5,980 bases of DNA from Candidatus Avoscillospira stercoripullorum (lineage in GTDB: Bacteria > Bacillota > Clostridia > Oscillospirales > Oscillospiraceae): the NCBI GenBank assembly GCA_018712905.1, contig DVGD01000251.1, forward strand, positions 1-5,980. The letters run 5' to 3'. A program made the translations under genes and the position numbers. The stretch's first letter is position 1; each line of letters begins with the position of its first letter. This document shows positions 1 through 4,828 of this stretch, in pieces. Below the pieces are notes generated by a model. It worked only from the letters and a program-made list of their open reading frames with translations. It searched no databases and was not told the DNA's origin.

Positions 1-21
1 GGCGTTGGGATCATAAGACAT
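1..21 (-). CDS. Start of an unidentified leftward gene (N-terminal 7 codons)
   Basis: Reading the minus strand, an ATG at 21 opens MSYDPNA and runs off the window edge. It is preceded by a purine-rich ribosome binding site (GGAGAAAGGAAG, about 29-40) at suitable spacing, which is the main reason to call a gene from so few codons. It is divergent from the PucR-type regulator at 228, so it could be a target of that regulator. Seven residues are not enough to name the product. Confidence 0.5.
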
Positions 22-99
22 AGCGTTTCTTCCTTTCTCCAAGCAGATTGCATTTTTGGGGGTTTTGCCTCATTTTAGCGAAATAGCCCCCAAGGCGGT

Positions 100-118
100 A
101 TCCGAAAAAATATCGGAT
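100..118. promoter_or_regulatory. Inverted repeat in a divergent intergenic region, possible operator
   Basis: ATCCGA (100-105) and TCGGAT (113-118) form a perfect 6-bp inverted repeat around an A-rich 7-base centre. It sits between two divergently transcribed genes, one of which encodes a PucR-type regulator. That position suits an operator or autoregulatory site. The link to the regulator is inference; no binding consensus is known to me for this subfamily. Confidence 0.25.
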
Positions 119-120
119 CT

Positions 121-151
121 TTGCGGGGGAAGACCCTGCAATTTGTAGGGG
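121..151. repeat. Short hairpin followed by a GTAGGGG repeat fragment
   Basis: Bases 121-128 pair with 134-141 (TTGC/GCAA plus GGG/CCC with one G-U pair) around a GAAGA loop. Directly overlapping its end, 140-151 reads AATTTGTAGGGG, which recurs exactly at 5773-5784 in front of a longer palindromic repeat. It looks like a partial or diverged copy of the same intergenic repeat family, lying just upstream of the pucR-type promoter. Confidence 0.4.
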
Positions 152-161
152 CGCGTTGCCC

Positions 162-189
162 TTGCATTTCTTTTGATTTCCCGTATAAT
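162..189 (+). promoter_or_regulatory. Sigma-A promoter of the PucR-family gene
   Basis: A perfect -10 TATAAT (184-189) lies 16 bp downstream of TTGCAT (162-167). Transcription would start near 196, giving a leader of roughly 30 nt before the ATG at 228. The ribosome binding site GGGAGGG (213-219) is 8 nt from that ATG. Confidence 0.75.
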
Positions 190-227
190 CAAGATAGACA
201 TCCAAACAAAACGGGAGGGAAACGGCG

Positions 228-1742
228 ATGAAGCTCAATGAGGCCATTCTCTTTTCACGGCTACGGCGGCACTATGACGCGGTACTCTATGGAACGCCAT
301 CCACTGCGCTGCATCTGTTCCCGCCAGAGCTCTATCTGGATCACTGCGATCGGCTGTGCGCCGACCATGTGTACCTGGCCACGGTGGAGCACTTGCCCCA
401 CCGGCCAACCATTGAAAAGGGCGTCTTGCTGGTCTGCATTGGCGAAAGTTCCCGGCTGGGCTACTACAAGGAGCGCGCCAGTGTGATCCTGATTCGCAAA
501 AAGGTGGATTTCTTTGGCGTGTTTCAGTGCCTACAGGCGATTTACAATCAGTTTTCCGACTGGGAGAGCAGGCTCCTTACCTTATTGACCGGCGCAGCCT
601 CCGCGCAGGAGGTGCTGGAGTGCGCCTATCCCATATTCCGGCGACCCATCTATCTCCTGGACGAAGCCTTCCACTATATCGCCAGTGCGCCCACCTATGG
701 GCGGGAAGGCGTGTCGCGGCGCTGGAAGCCCTTGGAACTGGACAATTTTCTGAGCTTTCTCCGCTCTCAGGAGCTGAGTATGGACAAGAAAGGCTTCTTT
801 GTAATGCAATGTGAAGATCGCGCCTTTTCCTGCGTCAATCTCTTCAGTTCTCACAACACCTATATTGGCTGCCTGTATATGGAGCTGGAGGACAATAACG
901 ATGGGCAGGGGGAGGCGCTGCTGGTGGAATTTCTCGCCCATATGGTCGAGCGCGCCATGGAGATTTCTCCCGTTTTGATGGAGAATGAGAATAGCTCGCT
1001 GGCGGAAATCCTGCTGACCACCATGCGGGAGCTTCCGCTGTCCCGATCCCAGAAGACGCAGCTGCGCGCACTTCACCAGCGGGGCTCTTACCTCTGCATT
1101 TCCATTCACTATCTCAAGCGCTTCTCGGCGTTGCCCGTCTCCTATCTCTGTGCGACCATCGGAGCGCTGCTGCCGGGCAGCATTCTCTTTGAATGGAACA
1201 ATACGCTCCTGGGCGTCATTCCATGGAATCAGGGCGAGGCGGCGCAGCGGAGCTGGGATGGCGCCATGGCACAGCTGGTGCAGGAGATGCACCTGTGCAT
1301 CGGCATCAGTACCCCGTTTTCGGATTTGTACCTCCTGCGCACGTTCTACGCCCAGGCGGAGGCGGCCATTGAAAACGGCCAGCTATTGAACGCCGACGAG
1401 AGAATCCACCGGTTTTCTCAGTATGCCCTCAGCGAAATGGTGGTCAATTCCCTGGGGAGATTTCCCATGGAGGCATACTATCCCGAGGGCTTCCAGGCGC
1501 TGCTGACCCATGATGCCGCCAGCGATGTCTCCTATCTGGAAACGCTGAAAGTCTACCTGGAGGAAAATTCGTCTCTGTCCGCCGCCTCCCGGCGGCTGTA
1601 CCTCCATCGCAGCACGCTGGTGGAGCGGATGGAGCGGATTGAAAAAGAGCTTGCCGTGGATCTCAAGAACCCGGATCAGCGGCTGCAGCTCCAAATTCTT
1701 TTAAAAGCGCTGGAGCTGGAACAGAAAATGAAAGCAAAATAA
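228..1742 (+). CDS. PucR/CdaR-family transcriptional regulator with C-terminal helix-turn-helix
   Basis: This 504-aa protein is probably a cytosolic DNA-binding regulator. The C-terminal segment (about 436-494) carries the hallmarks of the PucR C-terminal HTH: YLEENSSLSAASRRLYLHRS, then TLVERMERIE and a closing NPDQRLQLQ helix. The N-terminal ~110 residues resemble the start of clostridial PucR-like proteins (LLVCIGESS near 67-75). The middle (about 120-250) may be a GAF-like sensing region, including YPIFRRPIYLLDEAFHYIAS. The start at 228 is supported by a good ribosome binding site and promoter. It is transcribed alone and ends at a strong terminator. Family members often control adjacent metabolic genes, so the divergent gene at 1-21 is the obvious candidate target, but the effector and regulon cannot be read from the sequence. 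Confidence 0.85.
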   Translation: MKLNEAILFSRLRRHYDAVLYGTPSTALHLFPPELYLDHCDRLCADHVYLATVEHLPHRPTIEKGVLLVCIGESSRLGYYKERASVILIRKKVDFFGVFQCLQAIYNQFSDWESRLLTLLTGAASAQEVLECAYPIFRRPIYLLDEAFHYIASAPTYGREGVSRRWKPLELDNFLSFLRSQELSMDKKGFFVMQCEDRAFSCVNLFSSHNTYIGCLYMELEDNNDGQGEALLVEFLAHMVERAMEISPVLMENENSSLAEILLTTMRELPLSRSQKTQLRALHQRGSYLCISIHYLKRFSALPVSYLCATIGALLPGSILFEWNNTLLGVIPWNQGEAAQRSWDGAMAQLVQEMHLCIGISTPFSDLYLLRTFYAQAEAAIENGQLLNADERIHRFSQYALSEMVVNSLGRFPMEAYYPEGFQALLTHDAASDVSYLETLKVYLEENSSLSAASRRLYLHRSTLVERMERIEKELAVDLKNPDQRLQLQILLKALELEQKMKAK

Positions 1743-1743
1743 C

Positions 1744-1772
1744 AAAAAGCCGCCCAGTTTGGGCGGCCTTTT
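1744..1772. terminator. Bidirectional Rho-independent terminator
   Basis: GCCGCCCA (1749-1756) and TGGGCGGC (1760-1767) form a perfect 8-bp stem with a GTT loop. Rightward it is followed by CTTTT; leftward by TTTTT (AAAAA at 1744-1748). It starts right after the regulator's stop codon and lies 11 bases beyond the stop of the leftward 71-aa gene, so it can serve both convergent genes. Confidence 0.85.
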
Positions 1773-1783
1773 GCTGCGCTTTC

Positions 1784-1999
1784 TCAGCGAGAGCAGGCTT
1801 TGAGGTCTGCGTCAATTTCGTCTGCGTGCACCGCGACCTCGGCGGATTCCGGGTAGCTTAGGAGCTTCCGGTAGGTGAGCGCGCCCACCAGCTTCATGGA
1901 CGGGTTGGAAGTGGAGCCGGGCGCCCATTTTTCCATAACGGCGCGGCCTTCCGGGGAGCGAAGAATGTCCTTGATTTTAGAATCCAGAGAAAGTGCCAT
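1784..1999 (-). CDS. Small protein of unknown function (71 aa)
   Basis: The start at 1999 is backed by a good ribosome binding site (ACAGGAGG, 7 nt before the ATG), and the gene ends at the bidirectional terminator. The predicted protein is soluble, mostly helical, and lacks a signal peptide, membrane segment or cysteine pair (one Cys near the C-terminus). Its pattern LDSKIKDILRSPEGRAVMEK, then a PG turn, a short NP segment and a second helix with TYRKLLSYPES, reminds me of a short helical domain found alone or appended to larger clostridial enzymes. That recollection is unverified. No neighbour gives a functional clue; it has its own transcription unit. A weak extended -10 (TGATATTCT, minus strand, near 2047-2055) lies upstream without a convincing -35. 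Confidence 0.75.
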   Translation of the reverse strand: MALSLDSKIKDILRSPEGRAVMEKWAPGSTSNPSMKLVGALTYRKLLSYPESAEVAVHADEIDADLKACSR

Positions 2000-2098
2000 G
2001 ATGAATCCTCCTGTCGTAAATGTGTTGTTTCCGGTCTTGTTGACAGTAGAATATCACCGGCAGTCCCGTTTGCGTACCCGTGCAATTGCGCAAAATTT

Positions 2099-2134
2099 CG
2101 CGCCCTGCCCCGCAAAAATGTGGGGCAGGGCGCG
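2099..2134. repeat. GC-rich palindrome (13-bp stem)
   Basis: CGCGCCCTGCCCC (2099-2111) pairs perfectly with GGGGCAGGGCGCG (2122-2134) around a 10-base loop. No good T tract follows on the plus strand; on the minus strand AAATTTTG follows, so terminator function is weak at best. The GTGGGGCAGGG arm resembles the other GTAGGGG-type intergenic repeats in the window. Confidence 0.55.
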
Positions 2135-2180
2135 GCTACCATCCGTGTTCCTCTCTTGTGCCACTTGCATCATTTCCTTT

Positions 2181-2326
2181 CTCGCCGGATAAAAAGAAAA
2201 AGGCGAGTGTTCTTACAACTTTTAAATGCTGTAAGAACGCGCATCATGGCGCGAATGGCGATACAGAACTTGCGGTTTCCGTCAAAGAAAACCAAATCGA
2301 AGCCCAGCGAAGCGGGTTCGATTTGG
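2181..2326. repeat. Cluster of three hairpins in a gene-free stretch
   Basis: Positions 2000-2405 contain no convincing protein gene. Within them are CTCGCC/GGCGAG (2181-2186 with 2202-2207, A-rich loop), GTTCTTACA/TGTAAGAAC (2209-2217 with 2230-2238, perfect 9 bp), and CCAAATCGAA/TTCGATTTGG (2292-2301 with 2317-2326, perfect 10 bp, with further CCC/GGG and GC/GC pairing inside). On the minus strand the last one is followed by TTTTCTTTG and so also resembles a terminator. The stretch lies downstream of the tRNA in the direction of transcription. It may be degenerate intergenic repeats, backup terminators or a structured RNA; I cannot tell which. Confidence 0.5.
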
Positions 2327-2363
2327 AGAGGAGGAGCAGCGGCGTGAGCGCGCTCTGACTTTT

Positions 2364-2403
2364 GCAAAAAAGTCGGAGCAAGCGATACAAAGCTTGCTCC
2401 GAC
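2364..2403 (-). terminator. Intrinsic terminator of the tRNA-Leu gene
   Basis: On the minus strand GTCGGAGCAAGC and GCTTGCTCCGAC (plus-strand 2392-2403 and 2372-2383) form a perfect 12-bp stem with an 8-base loop, followed by TTTTTT (2366-2371). The stem begins only two bases after the encoded CCA end of the tRNA. Confidence 0.9.
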
Positions 2404-2405
2404 GA

Positions 2406-2493
2406 TGGTGCGCGAGGCGGGACTTGAACCCGCACGTGCGTAATGCACACTAGAACCTGAATCTAGCGAGTCTGCCAATTCCACCACTCGCGC
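2406..2493 (-). tRNA. tRNA-Leu (anticodon CAG)
   Basis: The 88-nt gene folds as a class II tRNA on the minus strand. The acceptor stem is GCGCGAG/CTCGCGC, followed by A and an encoded CCA (2406-2408). The D-arm region is GTGGAATTGGCAGAC, typical of bacterial tRNA-Leu. The anticodon stem is CTAGA/TCTAG around loop TTCAGGT, giving anticodon CAG, which reads CUG. A long variable arm (GTGC/GCAC) marks it as a leucine-type tRNA, and the T arm is GCGGG-TTCAAGT-CCCGC. It is a single-gene transcription unit with its own promoter and terminator. Confidence 0.97.
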
Positions 2494-2525
2494 GTATTCG
2501 CCGCCGCTCTTGCGACAGCTCCAAT

Positions 2526-2554
2526 ATATTACCACCTGCGCGGCCATTTGTCAA
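2526..2554 (-). promoter_or_regulatory. Sigma-A promoter of tRNA-Leu
   Basis: On the minus strand a consensus -35 TTGACA (2549-2554) and a -10 TAATAT (2526-2531) are separated by exactly 17 bp. The start of transcription would fall near 2519, about 25 nt before the mature 5' end at 2493, which implies RNase P processing of the leader. Confidence 0.9.
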
Positions 2555-2698
2555 CGGGCATGGCAAAATTTTTAGCGGGAAATGGTGCATGCTGCATAAG
2601 CATGAATGTTTCGCAGGGGTTTCTCCCAAAACCTGTCATGAAATCGAAGGATTTTCCGTCTCTATCCATAGAAAAGTTTTTCTAAGGAGGCGTGCAGG

Positions 2699-3022
2699 AT
2701 GAAAAAGTATTTGGCCTTGAGCCTTGGGTGGCTTCTTGCCCTGGTGCTGGCGGGCTGCCTCGGGTCGAGGGTGGAGAAGGACTATCCCGCGGCCATCATG
2801 GTGGACGGGGCGGTCTACTATGTGTCCGTGGCCGCACCGGCGGAGGAGGTGGATGAAGAGAGCATCGTGGGAAGCATCACGTCGTATACAGATACCTTCC
2901 CCAGTCGGGACAACCAGTGTAATTTTACCCGTGAGCTTCCCATACCCGTGGCCAAGGTGGCCGAGGGCATGGCCGTTTACTATGAGGACGCATGGCATGC
3001 GTGCTTCCCCGAGGATGAATAG
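2699..3022 (+). CDS. Small predicted lipoprotein of unknown function (107 aa)
   Basis: The protein begins with MKK and a hydrophobic stretch ending in a lipobox, L17-A18-G19-C20, so it should be exported and lipid-anchored through C20 to the outer face of the membrane. The mature part of about 87 residues is acidic. It contains MVDGAVYYVS (34-43), VDEESIVGSITS (51-62) and EGMAVYYEDAWHACF (89-103), a pattern I recall from uncharacterised clostridial lipoproteins of similar size. C74 and C102 could form a disulfide. An AAGGAGG ribosome binding site (2684-2690) lies 8 nt before the ATG. No clear promoter is visible upstream. A CATGCT/AGCATG inverted repeat (2588-2604) lies about 95 nt upstream. 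The stop is only 8 bp from the convergent azlD stop, with no terminator between them. Confidence 0.8.
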   Translation: MKKYLALSLGWLLALVLAGCLGSRVEKDYPAAIMVDGAVYYVSVAAPAEEVDEESIVGSITSYTDTFPSRDNQCNFTRELPIPVAKVAEGMAVYYEDAWHACFPEDE

Positions 3023-3030
3023 GCGACGGC

Positions 3031-3357
3031 TCAAAATACCGTTTGCACCAAGAGCATATAGACCACGGTGCCCCCGGCGATGGAGAGCAGGGTCTGGCGC
3101 TTCCACAGGTGCAGTGCCACCACCACGGCGATGGCGATGGCCTCGGGGATGCCGTGGCTCCCGGCGGTGAGGGAGACGTTTTTCAGGCAGTAGACCACCA
3201 GAAGTGCAAACACCGCTCCCGGCAAAAGCCGCCCCAGATCGTGCACCAGCGGCGGCGTGGGCTTGTGGGGCGGGAAGAGGAGAAAGGGAAGAAAGCGGGT
3301 GAGCATGGTGCCGAGAATCACCACGCCGATGGTGAGAAGCTGTTGTGTGAAGGTCAT
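3031..3357 (-). CDS. azlD: AzlD-family small subunit of a branched-chain amino acid exporter
   Basis: This 108-aa integral membrane protein is the small partner of AzlC. In characterised systems (AzlCD of Bacillus, BrnFE of Corynebacterium) the pair exports branched-chain amino acids and analogues. Visible family features are TMLTRFLPFLLF (17-28), LPGAVFALLVVYCLK (45-59), PEAIAIAVVVALHLWKR (71-87) and a final hydrophobic segment, giving three to four membrane spans. The start at 3357 was chosen because it overlaps the azlC stop by 4 bp (ATGA), the usual translationally coupled arrangement, and because the family's N-terminal pattern begins there. An upstream in-frame extension would only read through azlC in another frame. 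No terminator follows before the convergent lipoprotein gene. Confidence 0.92.
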   Translation of the reverse strand: MTFTQQLLTIGVVILGTMLTRFLPFLLFPPHKPTPPLVHDLGRLLPGAVFALLVVYCLKNVSLTAGSHGIPEAIAIAVVVALHLWKRQTLLSIAGGTVVYMLLVQTVF

Positions 3358-4064
3358 TTTGCCGCCTCCTTGGTTTCCCACTGCCGCAGGAGGATGAGAC
3401 TTCCCAAAATGGCCAGCATGGCGGGCAGCATAAATCCGTCGGCGCCAAAGAGGAGAAGGCACGCCACCGAGAGAACAGCGCCCAAGATGGCGCTGGCGTG
3501 GGAGGCGTCCTTGCGCCACTGCTCTAAGAAGATCACCACGAACATGGCCGTCATTACAAAGTCCAGCCCTTCGGTGCTGATGGTGAGGACGCCCCCGAAC
3601 AGCCCGCCCAGCGTGGCGCCCAGCACCCAGTAGCAGTGGTCGAGCAGGGTGACAAAGAAGTAAAACCACCCGCGATCCACATCTTCCGGCGGCGCGGCGG
3701 TGCAGTTAACCGAGAAGGTCTCGTCGCACATGCCGAAAATCAGGTAGAGCTTTTTGAGTCCCGCGCCCTGGTAGCGCTCCAGCATGGCCAGGCCGTAGAA
3801 GAGGTGGCGGGCGTTGACCATCAGCGTCAGCAGCAGCACCTGTAGGGGCTGAAAGGGCGATAAAAGTAGGTTTACTGTGAGAAACTCCATGGAGCCGGCA
3901 AAAATGGTCAGGCTCATGAGCATGGGGTAGTAGAAGGAGAAGCCCGCGGCGCGCATATAGACGCCGTAGGTGAAGCCCAGGAATAAAAACCCCGTGAGAA
4001 TGGGGATGGTCCGGGGGAAGGCGGCAGCCAGGGCGCGGCGCCTTTTTCCGGTTGTGGTAGTCAT
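3354..4064 (-). CDS. azlC: AzlC-family large subunit of a branched-chain amino acid exporter
   Basis: This 236-aa polytopic membrane protein shows the AzlC signature in order: GFLFLGFTYGVYMRAAGFS (25-43), SLTIFAGSMEFLTVNLL (51-67), LMVNARHLFYGLAML (81-95), MCDETFSVN (112-120), LDHCYWVLGATLGGLFG (141-157) and GLDFVMTAMFVVIFLEQW (166-183), then two hydrophobic spans to the C-terminus. The length is normal for the family. The short basic N-terminus (KRRR) fits a cytoplasmic start. The ATG at 4064 has a GAGGA site 7 nt upstream. With azlD it should form an exporter for leucine, isoleucine, valine or analogues; substrate specificity is inferred from the family only. Expression may come from read-through of the trxA unit or from a weak promoter in the structured leader; I see no T-box. 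Confidence 0.93.
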   Translation of the reverse strand: MTTTTGKRRRALAAAFPRTIPILTGFLFLGFTYGVYMRAAGFSFYYPMLMSLTIFAGSMEFLTVNLLLSPFQPLQVLLLTLMVNARHLFYGLAMLERYQGAGLKKLYLIFGMCDETFSVNCTAAPPEDVDRGWFYFFVTLLDHCYWVLGATLGGLFGGVLTISTEGLDFVMTAMFVVIFLEQWRKDASHASAILGAVLSVACLLLFGADGFMLPAMLAILGSLILLRQWETKEAAK

Positions 4065-4077
4065 AGGTGATTCCTCG

Positions 4078-4120
4078 TTTCCGCAGGAAACCCCGGCGCG
4101 GCTTTCCTGCCGCGCCGGGG
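4078..4120 (-). promoter_or_regulatory. Interleaved hairpins in the azlC leader
   Basis: A perfect 12-bp GC stem, CCCCGGCGCGGC (4091-4102) with GCCGCGCCGGGG (4109-4120), has a 6-base loop and is followed on the minus strand by TTTCC, a poor T tract. A second inverted repeat, GCAGGAAA (4083-4090) with TTTCCTGC (4103-4110), is interleaved and mutually exclusive with it. A third small stem, TTTCC/GGAAA (4078-4082 with 4086-4090), lies next to the azlC ribosome binding site. It may be a weak terminator or attenuator; the strong stem should dominate. Confidence 0.45.
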
Positions 4121-4140
4121 AAGTGGAGCTTCAGGCGGTT

Positions 4141-4182
4141 GAAAACCCCCGCAGAAGACTGATGTGACAGAGCAGCGGGGGT
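4141..4182 (-). terminator. Probable terminator of the trxA operon
   Basis: On the minus strand ACCCCCGC and GCGGGGGT (plus-strand 4175-4182 and 4145-4152) form an 8-bp stem followed by TTTTC. The 22-base loop is long, which weakens the call. It starts about 10 bases after the stop codon of the FTR-like gene, the expected place for the end of the trxA transcript. Confidence 0.6.
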
Positions 4183-4191
4183 GCGTGCTGC

Positions 4192-4392
4192 TTATTTTTC
4201 TTTGTAGTAGAGCATGCAGTGGCAGTACCCTTCAAAATTGGGATCCTGGATCTGGGCGCGGAACTCCTGGCACATGCACTTATTTTCCTCCGTGTGTTCC
4301 ACACGGCAGGGGCAGTAGCCGCCGGTGCGCTTGAGCCCTTCCTTGACGGAATTGACCACAGCTTCGTTGTCGTTGAGACGAACCTTGCCCAT
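4192..4392 (-). CDS. Ferredoxin:thioredoxin reductase catalytic-subunit-like protein (66 aa)
   Basis: The protein carries three CxC pairs, C27-P-C29, C39-M-C41 and C57-H-C59, the last within GYCHCMLYYKEK. CPC and CHC pairs of this kind are the signature of the FTR catalytic (beta) subunit, which holds a [4Fe-4S] cluster next to a redox disulfide and reduces thioredoxin with electrons from ferredoxin. It is much shorter than plant and cyanobacterial FTR beta (about 110-117 aa). The spacing is C-x-C-x9-C-x-C-x15-C-x-C rather than the classical x16 and x8. The start at 4392 was chosen because it has GGAGGG just upstream and follows the trxA stop by one base; a longer reading would overlap trxA in another frame. 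The operon position directly after trxA supports a role in thioredoxin reduction, though this is not proven. Confidence 0.85.
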   Translation of the reverse strand: MGKVRLNDNEAVVNSVKEGLKRTGGYCPCRVEHTEENKCMCQEFRAQIQDPNFEGYCHCMLYYKEK

Positions 4393-4393
4393 G

Positions 4394-4693
4394 TTATCCC
4401 TCCAAAAATGCTTCGATGTCTTCCTTGGGCTGATAGCCCATGGTCTGGCGTACGGCCTGGCCGTTTTCAAAGAGAATGAGGGTGGGGATGGAGGTGATGC
4501 CGTAGCGGTGCGCCAGCTCCAGCTCTTCGTCCACATTCACCTTGCCAACCTTGTGGGTCTTGGCCAGCTCTTCCACGATGGGGCTGAGCATCATGCACGG
4601 GCCGCACCAGGTGGCCCAGAAGTCCACCAGCATCGGCTCCTTGCTCTCGAGCACCAGCTCCTGAAAATTATCTTTCGTCAGCGTATATTCCAT
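4394..4693 (-). CDS. trxA: Thioredoxin
   Basis: This 99-aa cytosolic protein is a complete thioredoxin fold. FWATWCGPC (25-33) contains the active-site dithiol C30-G-P-C33, D24 is the conserved buried acid, SIPT (68-71) carries the cis-proline P70, and LILFENGQ (72-79) leads into the last strand and helix. It reduces protein disulfides. The start at 4693 has a clear AAGGAG site about 8 nt upstream. It is the first gene of a two-gene operon; the FTR-like gene begins one base after its TAA stop, with its ribosome binding site inside the trxA 3' end. No NADPH-dependent thioredoxin reductase gene is present in the window, so the FTR-like partner may provide the electrons here, although a trxB could exist elsewhere. 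Confidence 0.96.
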   Translation of the reverse strand: MEYTLTKDNFQELVLESKEPMLVDFWATWCGPCMMLSPIVEELAKTHKVGKVNVDEELELAHRYGITSIPTLILFENGQAVRQTMGYQPKEDIEAFLEG

Positions 4694-4717
4694 GGTATGA
4701 TCTCCTTGTGGTAAAAT

Positions 4718-4732
4718 TGCCGCAGAGCGGCA
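4718..4732 (-). promoter_or_regulatory. 5' leader hairpin of the trxA mRNA
   Basis: TGCCGC (4718-4723) and GCGGCA (4727-4732) pair perfectly around a 3-base loop. The hairpin would form about 8 nt from the predicted transcription start, and ATTTTACC follows it before the ribosome binding site. It may stabilise the mRNA 5' end or act as a weak attenuator; position is the only evidence. Confidence 0.4.
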
Positions 4733-4746
4733 GAACTGTATTTTTT

Positions 4747-4775
4747 ATTATAGCATACTCCCCGCCGCCTGTCAC
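4747..4775 (-). promoter_or_regulatory. Sigma-A promoter of the trxA operon
   Basis: On the minus strand a perfect -10 TATAAT (4747-4752) with an extended TGC is preceded, 17 bp away, by GTGACA (4770-4775), one base from the TTGACA consensus. Transcription would start near 4740. A GTAT...ATAC dyad (4738-4741 and 4755-4758) straddles the -10, and CCCGTGCGGG (4775-4784) abuts the -35; either could be an operator for the divergent Crp/Fnr-type protein. Confidence 0.88.
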
Positions 4776-4813
4776 CCGTGCGGGAGATATTTCAAGGCGG
4801 GAGCGTGGGGAGG

Positions 4814-4821
4814 AAAGGAGG
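4814..4821 (+). promoter_or_regulatory. Ribosome binding site that fixes the Crp/Fnr-type start
   Basis: AAAGGAGG ends at 4821. The in-frame ATG at 4823 is only one base away, too close for initiation, whereas the ATG at 4829 has 7-nt spacing. The second is therefore the better start, and the open frame upstream to 4778 is not translated in this reading. Confidence 0.8.
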
Positions 4822-4828
4822 AATGGCC

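Noticed and set aside
582..1292. Long open frame on the minus strand inside the PucR-type gene (236 codons)
   Set aside because: It is antisense to a gene with clear family motifs, promoter and ribosome binding site, and its translation shows no domain or membrane pattern.
2080..2358. Small open frames in the tRNA-upstream gap on both strands
   Set aside because: They cross several perfect hairpins, lack ribosome binding sites, and give low-complexity Arg/Lys-rich translations.
2636..3448. Long minus-strand open frame across the lipoprotein gene and azlD
   Set aside because: It overlaps two well-supported genes in other frames, and its translation is rich in His, Arg and Pro, typical of GC-rich shadow frames.
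3043..3633. Plus-strand open frame opposite azlC/azlD (196 codons)
   Set aside because: It is antisense to two recognised membrane proteins, and its hydrophilic translation has no recognisable feature.
4065..4191. T-box or other amino-acid riboswitch ahead of azlC
   Set aside because: No T-box motif, specifier loop or known aptamer core is visible; only GC-rich hairpins are present.
4778..4828. Extended N-terminus of the Crp/Fnr-type protein from GTG/ATG codons upstream
   Set aside because: The AAAGGAGG site fits only the ATG at 4829; the upstream codons overlap the trxA promoter region and add residues not expected for the family.
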